Of a stretch of 40,426 bases of DNA, positions 7,945 to 17,073 are shown one piece after another. The stretch spans positions 1-40,426 of the forward strand of contig JAGRGD010000051.1 of the NCBI GenBank assembly GCA_020445665.1. The letters run 5' to 3'. Made by a program: the position numbers and the translations under genes. How positions within the stretch are numbered: the first letter of the stretch is position 1; every line of letters begins with the position of its first letter. The DNA is from Rhodocyclaceae bacterium (lineage in GTDB: Bacteria; Pseudomonadota; Gammaproteobacteria; Burkholderiales; Rhodocyclaceae). Below the pieces are notes generated by a model, which saw nothing but the letters and a program-made list of their open reading frames with translations, was not told the origin of the DNA and did no database searches.

Positions 7945-10267
7945 GCTTGCGACTCCTTCCCTGTTTCGCGTTCCTGCCCTTGCCGCCCGCTGGTGGCCCG
8001 GCATCCCGCCGGCGGGCATCGCGGGCGGTCTTTCCCGTCCGCTCGGTCACCCGCTGGGGTCCCTCGAGCAGTCGGAAGTCGATTTTCGTCGTTTCCAGGT
8101 CCACGCGCACCAGTTGCACGCGCACCCGGTCGGACAGTCGATAGGTCAGGCCGGTGCGCTCGCCCTGCAGCTCGTTGCGGGTCTCGTCGTAGTGGAAATA
8201 GTCGCTCCCCAGGTCGGAGATGTGGACCAGCCCCTCGATGAACACGTCGTCGAGGGCGACGAACAGGCCGAAGGGCACGACCGAGGACACGCTGCCACTG
8301 AAGGTCTCTCCGACCCGGTCCTGCATGAAGTAGCACTTGAGCCAGTTCTCGACATCGCGGGTCGCATCGTCGGCGCGGCGCTCGGTCATCGAGCAATGGG
8401 TGCCGATCGCGTCCCAGTCGCCCGGCTTGTACTTCTCGTTCGACAGCACGGCCTTGATCGCGCGATGGACCAGCAGGTCCGGGTAGCGGCGAATCGGCGA
8501 CGTGAAGTGGGTATAGGCCTCGTAGGCGAGGCCGAAGTGGCCGGCGTTGTCCGGGCTATACACGGCCTGGCGCAGCGAGCGCAGCATCATCGTCTGCAGC
8601 AGCTGGGCGTCGGGCCGCTCGCGGATCGACTCGAGCAGGCGGGCGTAGTCCTTGGCCTTCGGGTCCTCGCCGCCGCCCAGGTTCAGGCCGAACTCGCCAA
8701 GGAAGTTGCGCAGCCGCTCCAGCTTCTCCTCGGTCGGCCCCTCGTGCACCCGGAACAGCGTCGGCTGGCCCCGCTTCTCGAGGAAATCCGAGGCGCAGGT
8801 GTTGGCCGCCAGCATGCATTCCTCGATCAGGCGGTGGGCGTCGTTGCGATGCACCGGCACGATCCGTTCGATCTTGCCCTTGTCGTCGAAGATCATCTGG
8901 GTCTCGGTGCTCTCGAAATCGATCGCGCCGCGCTTGTGGCGCGCCTTGAGCAGCACCCGGAAGACCGCCTCGAGCTGCTCGAGATGCGGCAACAGCGGTG
9001 CGAGCGCCTCGCGCTCGGCGGCATCGTTCTCGTAGAGCGCTGCCGCCACCCGGTTGTAGGTGAGCCGCGCGTGGGAGAACATCACCGCCGGGTAGAAGCG
9101 ATAGGCCTTGACCTGGCCAGTCATCGAGATCGACATGTCGCAGACCATGCACAGCCGGTCCACCTCGGGATTCAGGGAGCACAGGCCGTTGGACAGCTTC
9201 TCGGGCAGCATCGGGATGACGCGACGGGGAAAATACACCGAGTTCCCCCGCTCGTAGCCATCGCGGTCGAGGGCCGAGCCGGGCTCGACATAGTGCGACA
9301 CGTCGGCGATCGCGACGATCAGCCGGTAGCCGCGGCCCTGGCGGGCACAGTAGACCGCGTCATCGAAGTCCCGCGCGGTCTCGCCGTCGATGGTCACCAG
9401 GGGCAGGTCCCGGATGTCTTCGCGGCCCGCCATGTCCTTCTTGCGCACGGCCCGCGGCAGGCGGCGGGCTTCGGCCTTGCCCTCGGTGGAGAATTCGAAG
9501 GGCAGCTCGTGCTTGCGCAGGGCGATCTCGATCTCCATGCCCGGGTCGGCGTGGTTGCCGAGGATCTCGCTGACCGCGCCGATCGGCTGGGCGTACTTGG
9601 TCGGCTGCTCGATCAGGTCGACGACCACGATCTGCCCCGGTGACGCCTTCTTGCGGCTGCGCCCGGCGCCCTTGGCGATCAGGATGTCCTGGGCGATGCG
9701 TCGGTCCTCGGGCACGACGATCGTGACGCCATGCTCCTCGATCACGCGCCCGACGATGCGCCGGTTGGCCCGCTCGAGGACCTCGACCAGCTTGCCCTCC
9801 GGCCGGCCGCGACGGTCCTGGCCGACAACCCGGGCAATGACCCGGTCGCCGTGGAGCACCTCGCGCATCTCCTTCGGCCCGATGAAGAGGTCGGGACCGC
9901 CGTCGTCGCGGATCACGAAGCCGTAGCCGTCGGCATGCCCCTGCACCCGCCCGCGGATCAGGTCCGCCTTGTCGGTGATCAGGTAGTCGCCGCGCCGGTT
10001 ACGCATGATCTCGCCGTCACGCTCCATGGCGGAGAGGCGGCGCTGGAAGTGGTCCCCTTCGCGGGGTTCGATCTCGAGCAGCGCGGCGAGTGCTTCGAAG
10101 CGCATCGGCACGCCCCGCTCCTCGAGCAGGTGCATGATGTATTCGCGGCTCGGCAGCGGATTCTCGTAGCGGGTCCGCTCGCGGGCCAGATGAGGGTCCG
10201 CGGCGCGAACGCCGCTCGCCTGTCCGCTCTCGTCGCGGGTCTTGTTCTTGGATTTCTTGCTGGACAT
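7937..10267 (-). CDS. rnr: Ribonuclease R
   Basis: 776 residues from ATG 10267; a TTG two codons upstream is less likely. Domain order is that of RNase R: an N-terminal winged-helix-like segment, cold-shock domains (GYGFVIRDDGGPDLFI about 115-130), the RNB catalytic domain with DGETARDFDDA (about 294-304) carrying the metal-binding aspartates, and an S1 domain (about 640-725). A basic tail rich in Arg/Lys/Gly completes it. The enzyme degrades structured RNA 3' to 5' and takes part in rRNA quality control. It is first of rnr-rlmB-hugZ-like. Its start codon touches the -35 box of the divergent tRNA promoter. Confidence 0.97.
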   Translation of the reverse strand: MSSKKSKNKTRDESGQASGVRAADPHLARERTRYENPLPSREYIMHLLEERGVPMRFEALAALLEIEPREGDHFQRRLSAMERDGEIMRNRRGDYLITDKADLIRGRVQGHADGYGFVIRDDGGPDLFIGPKEMREVLHGDRVIARVVGQDRRGRPEGKLVEVLERANRRIVGRVIEEHGVTIVVPEDRRIAQDILIAKGAGRSRKKASPGQIVVVDLIEQPTKYAQPIGAVSEILGNHADPGMEIEIALRKHELPFEFSTEGKAEARRLPRAVRKKDMAGREDIRDLPLVTIDGETARDFDDAVYCARQGRGYRLIVAIADVSHYVEPGSALDRDGYERGNSVYFPRRVIPMLPEKLSNGLCSLNPEVDRLCMVCDMSISMTGQVKAYRFYPAVMFSHARLTYNRVAAALYENDAAEREALAPLLPHLEQLEAVFRVLLKARHKRGAIDFESTETQMIFDDKGKIERIVPVHRNDAHRLIEECMLAANTCASDFLEKRGQPTLFRVHEGPTEEKLERLRNFLGEFGLNLGGGEDPKAKDYARLLESIRERPDAQLLQTMMLRSLRQAVYSPDNAGHFGLAYEAYTHFTSPIRRYPDLLVHRAIKAVLSNEKYKPGDWDAIGTHCSMTERRADDATRDVENWLKCYFMQDRVGETFSGSVSSVVPFGLFVALDDVFIEGLVHISDLGSDYFHYDETRNELQGERTGLTYRLSDRVRVQLVRVDLETTKIDFRLLEGPQRVTERTGKTARDARRRDAGPPAGGKGRNAKQGRSRKRG

Positions 10268-10294
10268 TGACAATGGGTCCCTTGGATATATAAT
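10267..10294 (+). promoter_or_regulatory. Consensus promoter of the first tRNA-Leu gene
   Basis: A perfect TTGACA (10267-10272), 16 bases, and a perfect TATAAT (10289-10294), followed by a GC-rich discriminator (GCGCGCC). GC-rich discriminators are typical of stringently controlled stable-RNA promoters. The tRNA 5' end is 12 bases after the -10. The -35 shares base 10267 with the rnr start codon. Confidence 0.85.
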
Positions 10295-10305
10295 GCGCGC
10301 CTCTT

Positions 10306-10392
10306 GCCCAGATGGCGGAATTGGTAGACGCGCTAGCTTCAGGTGCTAGTGTCCTTACGGATGTGGAGGTTCGAGTCCTCTTCTGGGCACCA
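10306..10392 (+). tRNA. tRNA-Leu (anticodon CAG), copy 1
   Basis: 87 bases including encoded CCA. The acceptor stem GCCCAGA/TCTGGGC pairs fully. The anticodon stem CTAGC/GCTAG encloses TTCAGGT, giving anticodon CAG for codon CTG. A long variable arm typical of class II tRNAs (TGTCCTTACGGAT region) and a T arm with GGTTCGAGTCC are present. CTG is the leading leucine codon in the high-GC genes of this window. Sequence is identical to the copy at 10520. Confidence 0.97.
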
Positions 10393-10402
10393 GATTCGCA
10401 GG

Positions 10403-10428
10403 AAAGCCGGTCTCTGACCGGCTTTTTT
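10403..10428 (+). terminator. Intrinsic terminator after tRNA-Leu copy 1
   Basis: Stem AAAGCCGGTC (10403-10412), loop TCT, stem GACCGGCTTT, ending in a run of six T (10423-10428). Confidence 0.85.
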
Positions 10429-10480
10429 GTTGGCTGGCGCGCACCGTCCGCGCGCCGCTGAAAGGTCAGGAAAAAAGGGG

Positions 10481-10509
10481 TTCACTTCGGCAAGGCTTGA
10501 AACTATAAT
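10481..10509 (+). promoter_or_regulatory. Promoter of the second tRNA-Leu gene
   Basis: TTCACT (10481-10486), 17 bases, then a perfect TATAAT (10504-10509). The tRNA begins 11 bases later. It lies after the first terminator, so copy 2 can be transcribed independently. Confidence 0.75.
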
Positions 10510-10519
10510 CTCGCCTCTT

Positions 10520-10606
10520 GCCCAGATGGCGGAATTGGTAGACGCGCTAGCTTCAGGTGCTAGTGTCCTTACGGATGTGGAGGTTCGAGTCCTCTTCTGG
10601 GCACCA
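10520..10606 (+). tRNA. tRNA-Leu (anticodon CAG), copy 2
   Basis: Base-for-base identical to the copy at 10306-10392. The identity also covers the 9 bases just upstream (CGCCTCTT region). The flanking promoter, spacer and terminator differ, so this is an older tandem duplication kept identical by selection or gene conversion (inference). Confidence 0.97.
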
Positions 10607-10615
10607 GAATCCGCG

Positions 10616-10644
10616 AAAGGCCGGTCAGATGACCGGCCTTTTTT
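10616..10644 (+). terminator. Intrinsic terminator after tRNA-Leu copy 2
   Basis: Stem AAAGGCCGGTCA (10616-10627), loop GA, stem TGACCGGCCTTT (10630-10641), with six T ending at 10644. The core resembles the first terminator. Confidence 0.87.
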
Positions 10645-10680
10645 GCGTCCACCGGGCCGGCAGGTCGCTGCCCGCGCACG

Positions 10681-10713
10681 GGCGCCGGCGCAGCCCCAGG
10701 GGGCGCCGGCGCC
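10681..10713. repeat. Twin GGCGCCGGCGC palindromes downstream of purA
   Basis: GGCGCCGGCGC occurs at 10681-10691 and again at 10702-10712. Each core GCGCCGGCGC is self-complementary, and the two can pair as a long hairpin around AGCCCCAGGG. They lie just 3' of the purA stop (10724), where a transcript end is needed, but no T-run follows on the minus strand. It could be a 3' stabilising hairpin or simple GC-rich sequence. Confidence 0.35.
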
Positions 10714-10723
10714 GGTTCCCGTC

Positions 10724-12034
10724 TCAGGCGCCAAACGGGTGCCGCTTGAGGATCGTCTCGTCCCGCTCGGGGCCGGTCGAGATCACATCGATCGAGATCT
10801 CGCAGATCTCCTCGATGCGGTGCAGGTAGGCCCGCGCTTCAGACGGCAGATCATCCCATTTCTGGGCGCCATACGTGGTGCCTGACCAGCCCGGCATCGA
10901 CTCGAGGATCGGCTCGCACCGCGAGACCTCGTCGGCGCCCATCGGAAGCAGGTCGATGCGCTGGCCGTCCAGCATGTAGCCGGTACACAGCTTGAGCTCA
11001 CGCATGCCGTCGAGCACGTCGAGCTTGGTGATGCACAGGCCCGAGACGCCATTGATGATGATCGAGCGCTTCAGCGCCGCCAGATCAAGCCAGCCGCAAC
11101 GGCGCTTGCGGCCGGTCACGGTGCCGAACTCGCGGCCCTTGACCGACATCTGGTTGCCCGGCGTGCCATCGCTATCGATGTCCAGCTCGGTCGGGAACGG
11201 TCCGCCCCCAACGCGAGTGCAGTAGGCCTTGGTGATCCCCAGCACGTAGTGAAGCCGCCCCGGACCGACACCCGAGCCCGCGGCGGCCTGACCGGCCACG
11301 CAGTTGCTCGAGGTGACGAAGGGGAAGGTGCCGTGGTCGATGTCGAGCAAGGTGCCCTGGGCGCCCTCGAAGAGCAGGCTGCCGCCCGCCTTGTTGACTT
11401 CGTAGAGCTCGGCCGACACGTCGGTGACCATCGGCTTGATGCGCTCCGCGTCGGCCATGGCCTGATCGAAGACGGTCTGGAAATCCACCGGATCGGCGCC
11501 CAGGTGCTGGGTCAGCACGAAGTTGTGGTACTCGAGGTTTTCCTTGAGCTTGGCCGCGAAGCGCTCCGGATCGAAGAGGTCGTAGACCCGCAGCGCACGA
11601 CGTGCGACCTTGTCTTCGTAGGTCGGGCCGATGCCCTTGCCGGTGGTGCCGATCTTGTCGCCCGCCGAGCGGGCCGCTTCGCGGGCGTGGTCGAGGGCGG
11701 TGTGGCAACCCAGGATCACCGGGCAGCCCGGGCTGATGCGGAGGCGGTCGGAGACGCTGATGCCACCCGACTCGAGGCTGTCGATCTCGGCCAGCAGATG
11801 GTGGATGTCGAGCACCACGCCGTTGCCGATATAGCACTTGACGCCTTCGCGCACGATGCCCGACGGCACCAGGTTGAGCTTGTATTCGTTGGCGCCGATC
11901 ACCAGGGTATGGCCCGCGTTGTGACCGCCCTGAAAGCGGACCACGCCTTCGGCGTGATCGGTCAGCCAATCAACGATCTTCCCCTTGCCTTCGTCGCCCC
12001 ACTGGGTGCCGACCACGACCACATTCTTTGCCAT
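10724..12034 (-). CDS. purA: Adenylosuccinate synthetase
   Basis: 436 residues, full length. The phosphate-binding loop GDEGKGK (13-19, with catalytic D14) and catalytic H42 in GGHNAGHT are intact. [22 protein letters not shown] and the GTTGKGIGP segment are strong family signatures. The enzyme joins IMP and aspartate using GTP in the first committed step to AMP. It begins 5 bases after the hisZ stop and is the last gene of the long cluster. HisZ-PurA adjacency is common in betaproteobacteria. Confidence 0.97.
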   Translation of the reverse strand: MAKNVVVVGTQWGDEGKGKIVDWLTDHAEGVVRFQGGHNAGHTLVIGANEYKLNLVPSGIVREGVKCYIGNGVVLDIHHLLAEIDSLESGGISVSDRLRISPGCPVILGCHTALDHAREAARSAGDKIGTTGKGIGPTYEDKVARRALRVYDLFDPERFAAKLKENLEYHNFVLTQHLGADPVDFQTVFDQAMADAERIKPMVTDVSAELYEVNKAGGSLLFEGAQGTLLDIDHGTFPFVTSSNCVAGQAAAGSGVGPGRLHYVLGITKAYCTRVGGGPFPTELDIDSDGTPGNQMSVKGREFGTVTGRKRRCGWLDLAALKRSIIINGVSGLCITKLDVLDGMRELKLCTGYMLDGQRIDLLPMGADEVSRCEPILESMPGWSGTTYGAQKWDDLPSEARAYLHRIEEICEISIDVISTGPERDETILKRHPFGA

Positions 12035-12039
12035 ACCGC

Positions 12040-13197
12040 TCAGTCTCCATCGAGCGGCACGAGCTTCCAGCCGCCATCCGACATTACCAGGCGCCGATCA
12101 CAGCCGGCCTCCTGCCAGTTAGTCACAGTGTGGCCCGGCAGTTCCGGCACCACGATCTCTCCAGCGGCGCGCAACTCGGCCACCGCCGCCTTCAGGCCCG
12201 GCGCGCCTTGCGCGGGCGCCAGCACCGCGCCCGGCACTTCGGGAACCTCGGTGCGCAGGGCCAGCTCACGCAGGTCCATGCTGAAGCCCGAGGCCGGACG
12301 CCCCCGGCCGAAGGCCGCCCCGATGTAGTCGTAGCGACCGCCCAGCGCGATGGCCGTCGGTGAGTTGCCGCAATAGGCCGCAAACACGACCCCGCTGTGA
12401 TAGTGATAGCCCCTGAGGTCCGCCAGGTCGAAGCCCAGCGGCAGGTTGCCGAAGGCGTCGGCCAGGCGCTCGAGCTCCGACAGCGCCTCTCGCACGCGCA
12501 CATCGTCGGGCAGGACCCGGGCGGCCTCGGCCAGCACCGTGCGGTCGCCATACAGCCCCGGCAAGGCCAGCAGGGCCGAACGCGGCGCGTCGGCAACCGG
12601 TGCCAGGAACTCCTGCAGGGTCGGTACGTCCTTGGCCTGGAGCAGCGCGAACAGGGTCTGCTGCTGCTCGCTGTCGAGGGCTGCCATCGTCGCCAGGGCA
12701 CGGAAGATGCCCATGTGTCCCAGGTCGATGCGGCTCGCCGCGAGGCCCGCGATGTCGAGCGAGTCGGCCAGCATCTGGACGATCTCGATGTCCGCCTCGA
12801 GCCCGGCGTGACCGTAGATCTCGGCGCCGAGCTGCAGGGGCTCGCGGGTCGCCGTCAGCGAGGCCGGCTCACTGTGGAGCACGCTGCCGCAATAGCACAG
12901 GCGCGTGACGCCACCGCGGTTCAGCAGGTGGGCGTCGATCCGTGCCACCTGAGGCGTCATGTCGGCACGCAGACCGAGCGTGCGCCCCGAACGCTGGTCT
13001 GCCAGCTTGTAGGTGCGCAGGTCAAGGTCCTCGCCTGCACCGGTCAGCAGGGAGTCGAGGTATTCGAGCAGCGGAGGCGCGACGAGCTGGTAACCGCGCA
13101 GGTGGAGGGCGTCCAGCAGGCTGCGCCGCAGGTTTTCCAGCTTGCGGGCTTCGGAAGGCAGGACGTCCTGGATGTTTTCGGGCAGTACCCAGCGCAT
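12040..13197 (-). CDS. hisZ: ATP phosphoribosyltransferase regulatory subunit HisZ
   Basis: 385 residues from ATG 13197. [21 protein letters not shown] matches HisZ N-termini; the TTG five codons upstream has no better ribosome-binding site. The fold is that of class II histidyl-tRNA synthetase ([19 protein letters not shown] motifs), but the C-terminal anticodon-binding domain is missing and replaced by a short domain. HisZ pairs with the short form of HisG and allows feedback control by histidine. The true synthetase, hisS, is separate at 20181-21473, supporting the assignment. The start lies 7 bases after the small yjeT-like gene. Confidence 0.93.
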   Translation of the reverse strand: MRWVLPENIQDVLPSEARKLENLRRSLLDALHLRGYQLVAPPLLEYLDSLLTGAGEDLDLRTYKLADQRSGRTLGLRADMTPQVARIDAHLLNRGGVTRLCYCGSVLHSEPASLTATREPLQLGAEIYGHAGLEADIEIVQMLADSLDIAGLAASRIDLGHMGIFRALATMAALDSEQQQTLFALLQAKDVPTLQEFLAPVADAPRSALLALPGLYGDRTVLAEAARVLPDDVRVREALSELERLADAFGNLPLGFDLADLRGYHYHSGVVFAAYCGNSPTAIALGGRYDYIGAAFGRGRPASGFSMDLRELALRTEVPEVPGAVLAPAQGAPGLKAAVAELRAAGEIVVPELPGHTVTNWQEAGCDRRLVMSDGGWKLVPLDGD

Positions 13198-13204
13198 TGC
13201 AGTG

Positions 13205-13390
13205 TCAACCAAGCAGGGAGAGAAGCAGCAGACCGATCAGCACCATGGTCAGACCCAGAAAGCGGATCTGACCATCGGCGAGTTCGATCACACGTTTGAA
13301 GGTGTCGCGCCAGAGCGTCGGCGCGACAAGCGGGAGGATGCCTTCGAGGACCAGCATCAGTGCCAACGCCGTAATGAGCGTGGCGGCCAT
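13205..13390 (-). CDS. yjeT: DUF2065 (YjeT-like) small inner-membrane protein
   Basis: 61 residues with two hydrophobic helices (about 2-23 and 41-60) separated by a short charged loop, [19 protein letters not shown]. This matches the DUF2065/YjeT family, which is regularly found next to hflKC and purA in proteobacteria. Function is unknown. The ATG at 13390 overlaps the hflC TGA by one base (TGATG); a GTG one codon earlier would overlap by four. The ribosome-binding site must lie within hflC, so coupling is likely. Confidence 0.85.
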   Translation of the reverse strand: MAATLITALALMLVLEGILPLVAPTLWRDTFKRVIELADGQIRFLGLTMVLIGLLLLSLLG

Positions 13391-14283
13391 CACTCCGTGC
13401 TCTTGGCGGGCTGCCCCGTCGCGCTGCGCAGGTAGCGGAAGAAGTCGCTGCTGGGTTCGACGACCAGCACATCGCTCTTGCCGGCGAAGCTCTCGCGGTA
13501 GGCCTCCTGGCTGCGATAGAAGGCGAAGAACTCGGGGTTGCGACCGAAGGCGGAGGCATAGATGGAGGCCGCCTGGGCGTCGCCGTCACCCTTGATCTGC
13601 TGGGCTTCGCGATACGCCTCCGCGATGATCACCTCGCGCTGACGATCGGCATCGGCGCGGATCTTCTCGGCGGCGGCGGCACCTTCAGAGCGCAGCTCGT
13701 TGGCCACGCGCTTGCGCTCTGCCTCCATCCGGCGATAGACCGACTCCGACACTTCGAGGGGCAGGTCCACCCGCTTGAGGCGGACGTCGACGATCTGGAC
13801 ACCGATCTTGCGGGCATCCTGGTCCGCCTTCTCGCGCATCTCTTCCATGATCGCGTCACGCTGGCCGGAGACGACCTCGTGCACCGTGCGCTTGCCGAAC
13901 TCCTCCCGCAAACCGGCATTGACGGTCTGCTGCAGTCGGGTCACGGCCCGGGCCTCGTCGCCCAGCACCGAGATGTAGTAGAGCTCGGGGTCGTCGATCC
14001 GCCACTTGACGAAGAGGTCCACCAGGACGTTCTTCTTCTCGGAGGTAATGAAGCGCTCGGGCTCCGGGGTGTCCATGGTCAGGATGCGCTTGTCGAAGTA
14101 GCGCACGTTCTGGACCAGCGGCCACTTGAAGTTGAGGCCGGGCTCGCGGATCACGCTCTTGATCTCACCGAGCTGGAACACCAGGGCGTACTGGCGCTGG
14201 TCCACGGTGAACACCGACATGGACAGGAGCACCAGACCGAACAGGACGATGCCCACGAAGACGGAAAGCTTGTCACGCATCAT
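13390..14283 (-). CDS. hflC: HflC, FtsH protease modulator
   Basis: 297 residues: an N-terminal signal anchor (about 7-23) then an SPFH/prohibitin domain starting VDQRQYALVFQLGEI and a coiled-coil region with repeated AEAER/EKIRADADRQ segments. HflC forms with HflK a large periplasmic cage around the FtsH protease and limits degradation of membrane proteins. The ATG overlaps the hflK stop (ATGA). Length is close to the E. coli protein. Confidence 0.95.
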   Translation of the reverse strand: MMRDKLSVFVGIVLFGLVLLSMSVFTVDQRQYALVFQLGEIKSVIREPGLNFKWPLVQNVRYFDKRILTMDTPEPERFITSEKKNVLVDLFVKWRIDDPELYYISVLGDEARAVTRLQQTVNAGLREEFGKRTVHEVVSGQRDAIMEEMREKADQDARKIGVQIVDVRLKRVDLPLEVSESVYRRMEAERKRVANELRSEGAAAAEKIRADADRQREVIIAEAYREAQQIKGDGDAQAASIYASAFGRNPEFFAFYRSQEAYRESFAGKSDVLVVEPSSDFFRYLRSATGQPAKSTE

Positions 14284-15512
14284 CGGCCTCCACTGCGGTT
14301 GCGCATCGCATCGCGATCACGGAAATCACTGGTCGGCGCCCGGGTGCTGGTGTCCGGGGGCACCACGATCGGTGGCCTCGGGTCACTCGAGCCGCCGGAG
14401 GTGGCGCCACTCGTACCCGTCTGCTCGATCAGCTTGTCGAGGGGCAGGAACAGCAGGTTGCTGTTGCTCTTGGCGTCGACGACGATCTTCGAGGTGTTCG
14501 TGAAGACCTGCTGCATCGTCTCGATGTACATGCGCTCACGGGTCACCTTGGGCGCCTTGCTGTACTCGGACAGCACCTGCTCGAAGCGGCTGGCGTCACC
14601 CTGGGCCTGGGAGATCACCCGCGAACGGTAGCCCTCGGCTTCCTGACCCAGTCGGGACGCGGTACCACGCGCCTTCGGGATCACGTCGTTGGCATAGGCC
14701 TGGCCTTCGTTGCGCTGGCGCTCCAGATCCTGGCCGGCCTTGACCGCATCGTCGAAGGCGGCCTGCACCTGCTCCGGCGGCTGGGCGTTCTGCATCGTCA
14801 CCTTGCTGATCTGGATGCCGGTGCCATAGCGGTCGAGGATGGACTGCATCAGGGAATGGGCGGTCGAGGCGATCTCCTCGCGGCCCTCGTAAAGAACGAA
14901 GTCCATCTTGCTCTTGCCGACGATCTCGCGCATCGCCGTCTCGGCCGCCTGGATCACCGCCTCGTCCGGCTCCCGGGTGTTGAACAGGTAGTTCTCGGGA
15001 TCGTTGAGGATGTACTGCACCGCGAACTGGATGTTGATGATGTTCTCGTCGTCGGTGAGCATCAGGGCTTCCTTGAGGATCGTGTTCCTCGCGGCGCCCC
15101 GGTAGCCCACCTCGACGGTCCTCACGCTCGTGAGGTTGACCAGCTCGTGCGTGTCGATCGGATAGGGCCAGCGCCATTGCAGGCCCGGCAGGGTCGTCTC
15201 GGAATACTTGCCGAAGCGCAGTTCGACGCCGCGCTGGCTCGCATCGACGATGTAGAAACCGCTGGCCAGCCAGACGAGGGCGCCGATCGCCAGCAGGATG
15301 CCGAGCCCGCTACCGAAGATGCGGAAGTTGAAGTTGCCTCCGCCGTCGCTGCCGCCGCCGCCTCCACCCGATGGACGCTTGCGGCCGAACAGACCGTTCC
15401 ACTTCCGACTGAGGTCGCGGACAATTTCTTCCAGGTCGGGGGGGCCCTGGTTATTCCCCTCCCGGTCTCGATCATTCCCCTGGTTACCCCAGCGCGGATC
15501 GTTTAGCGACAT
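14280..15512 (-). CDS. hflK: HflK, FtsH protease modulator
   Basis: 410 residues. It has a Gly/Asn-rich cytoplasmic N-terminus (including a seven-Gly region around 49-59), one membrane anchor (about 67-88), and an SPFH domain starting FYIVDASQRGVELRFGKY. A coiled coil (about 270-350) and a low-complexity Ser/Thr/Pro-rich tail follow. It partners HflC in the FtsH-associated complex. It starts 25 bases after hflX. The poly-Gly stretch is common in HflK proteins. Confidence 0.95.
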   Translation of the reverse strand: MSLNDPRWGNQGNDRDREGNNQGPPDLEEIVRDLSRKWNGLFGRKRPSGGGGGGSDGGGNFNFRIFGSGLGILLAIGALVWLASGFYIVDASQRGVELRFGKYSETTLPGLQWRWPYPIDTHELVNLTSVRTVEVGYRGAARNTILKEALMLTDDENIINIQFAVQYILNDPENYLFNTREPDEAVIQAAETAMREIVGKSKMDFVLYEGREEIASTAHSLMQSILDRYGTGIQISKVTMQNAQPPEQVQAAFDDAVKAGQDLERQRNEGQAYANDVIPKARGTASRLGQEAEGYRSRVISQAQGDASRFEQVLSEYSKAPKVTRERMYIETMQQVFTNTSKIVVDAKSNSNLLFLPLDKLIEQTGTSGATSGGSSDPRPPIVVPPDTSTRAPTSDFRDRDAMRNRSGGR

Positions 15513-15537
15513 ATATAGGCCCGTTATTGCATGGCCG

Positions 15538-16689
15538 TCAGCCGAAATCGGCCAACAGCGAAGTCGTCATGTCATCAGGATCGGATTGGGCTCGCCCGGG
15601 CCGGGCGAGCGCCCATTCGGACAGCGCCTGGCGCAGCAGATCGAGCCCGAGCCCGCCGCGCGCGCTCAAAAAAACGCGGCGTATGGTACCACAGTCATCC
15701 CGCTCGACTGCCGGCTCGGCGTGGGTCAGGTCGATCTTGTTCCACACCAGAATCTGGGGGATCTCCCCCGCTCCGATTTCCTCCAGCACCGCATTCACGG
15801 CGGCGATCTGCGCATCCCGATCCTCACTGGCCGAATCCACCACATGCAGGAGGAGATCCGCACTGGCGGTCTCCTCGAGCGTGGCGTGGAAGGCGGCGAC
15901 GAGCGAATGCGGCAGGTCACGGATGAATCCGACCGTGTCAGACAGGACTGCGTTCCCTGCATCGCCCAGATAAAGCCGCCGACTGGTCGTATCGAGGGTC
16001 GCGAAGAGCTGGTCGGCGGCATAGGCGCCGGCTTTCGTGACCGCATTGAAGAGGGTGGACTTGCCGGCATTGGTGTAGCCGACCAGGGAAACCGTCATCA
16101 GGTCGCTCCGCTCCCGCGCGCGGCGACGCACCTTGCGCTGCCTCTCCAGCGACTTGAGTCGCGACTTCAGCATCTTGACCCGCTGGCCAAGCAGCCGGCG
16201 GTCGGTTTCCAGCTGCTTCTCGCCCGGTCCGCGCAGGCCGATACCGCCCTTCTGACGCTCCAGGTGGGTCCAGCCCCGCACGAGCCGGGTCGACAGATGC
16301 TCGAGCTGGGCCAGCTCGACCTGCAGCTTGCCTTCGTGACTCTTGGCCCGCAGGGCGAAGATGTCGAGGATCAGCGTGTTGCGGTCCACCACCCGGCACT
16401 GGAGTTCGCGCTCGAGGTTGCGCTGCTGCCCGGCGGACAGCTCGTGGTTGAAGATCACCACGTCGGCGGACTCGGCCAGAACCGCCGAGGCGATCTCGGC
16501 GACCTTTCCCCGTCCGGCGAAGAGAGCCGGATCGGGTGCGCGACGGCGCCCCCGGACGGTAGCCACCACCTCGGCACCCGCACTGCTCACCAGCAGGCCG
16601 GCCTCCGACAGTCGCTCCTGGACTGCTCCCTGCCCGAAGTCGAGCTGGACGACAACGACACGGTTGCCCGCGGCAGGGCGTTCAAACAT
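15538..16689 (-). CDS. hflX: Ribosome-associated GTPase HflX
   Basis: 383 residues. The HflX N-domain (VQLDFGQGAVQERLSE to LQVELAQLEHLSTRLVRGW) is followed by the glycine-rich linker GGIGLRGPGEKQLETDRR (about 148-165), a helical hairpin and a G domain. The G domain has P-loop GYTNAGKST (204-212), DTVGFIRDLPH (G3) and NKID (G4). HflX binds the 50S subunit and can split stalled or heat-damaged ribosomes. It lies between hfq and hflK, as in E. coli. The tail is shorter than in E. coli, which is common. Confidence 0.96.
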   Translation of the reverse strand: MFERPAAGNRVVVVQLDFGQGAVQERLSEAGLLVSSAGAEVVATVRGRRRAPDPALFAGRGKVAEIASAVLAESADVVIFNHELSAGQQRNLERELQCRVVDRNTLILDIFALRAKSHEGKLQVELAQLEHLSTRLVRGWTHLERQKGGIGLRGPGEKQLETDRRLLGQRVKMLKSRLKSLERQRKVRRRARERSDLMTVSLVGYTNAGKSTLFNAVTKAGAYAADQLFATLDTTSRRLYLGDAGNAVLSDTVGFIRDLPHSLVAAFHATLEETASADLLLHVVDSASEDRDAQIAAVNAVLEEIGAGEIPQILVWNKIDLTHAEPAVERDDCGTIRRVFLSARGGLGLDLLRQALSEWALARPGRAQSDPDDMTTSLLADFG

Positions 16690-16700
16690 CGGATGTCATC

Positions 16701-16720
16701 GGGGCACGCTCGGGTGCCCC
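16701..16720 (-). other. Stem-loop between hfq and hflX
   Basis: GGGGCAC (16701-16707) pairs with GTGCCCC (16714-16720) around a 6-base loop. It fills most of the 44-base hfq-hflX gap. There is no T-run after it on the minus strand, so it looks like an mRNA processing or stability hairpin rather than a terminator. Confidence 0.4.
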
Positions 16721-16733
16721 GGCCCATGAAGCC

Positions 16734-16973
16734 TCAGTTGCCGTCACCCTGGTCGTGCTGGAAGTTGACCGGGCGCGCAGGCACCACGGTGGAAATGGCG
16801 TGCTTGTACACCATCTGCGTGACGGTGTTCTTGAGGAGGACGACGTACTGGTCGAACGACTCGATCTGGCCCTGCAGCTTGATGCCGTTGACCAGATAGA
16901 TGGAAACCGGGATGTGCTCTCTTCTCAGCGTGTTGAGGAACGGGTCTTGGAGGAGTTGCCCCTTATTGCTCAT
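16734..16973 (-). CDS. hfq: RNA chaperone Hfq
   Basis: 79 residues. The Sm1 motif ([19 protein letters not shown]) and the Sm2 motif (Y56-K57-H58) are intact. The proximal-face residues Q9 and F43-equivalent positions are conserved, and the C-terminal tail is short (about 10 residues). Hfq hexamers pair small RNAs with mRNAs. The short tail is typical of betaproteobacteria. The start has AGAGG about 11 bases upstream. The 100-base gap from der holds no gene and may contain an hfq promoter, though none is convincing. Confidence 0.98.
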   Translation of the reverse strand: MSNKGQLLQDPFLNTLRREHIPVSIYLVNGIKLQGQIESFDQYVVLLKNTVTQMVYKHAISTVVPARPVNFQHDQGDGN

Positions 16974-17073
16974 CTTGTATGGACCTCTTGGTATGTGTCT
17001 GACTAATCTAAAGGATTATGCGCTGCACTGCCACATGGTGCGGCTGGGCTCGCGCCACCTTCGGGGTGTGGAT

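Noticed and set aside
7919-9643. Plus-strand open frame (574 codons) antisense to rnr
   Set aside because: It is the mirror of a real RNase R gene and has no independent start signal or family.
12040-13197. A second histidyl-tRNA synthetase
   Set aside because: The product lacks the anticodon-binding domain and matches HisZ; the true hisS is at 20181-21473.
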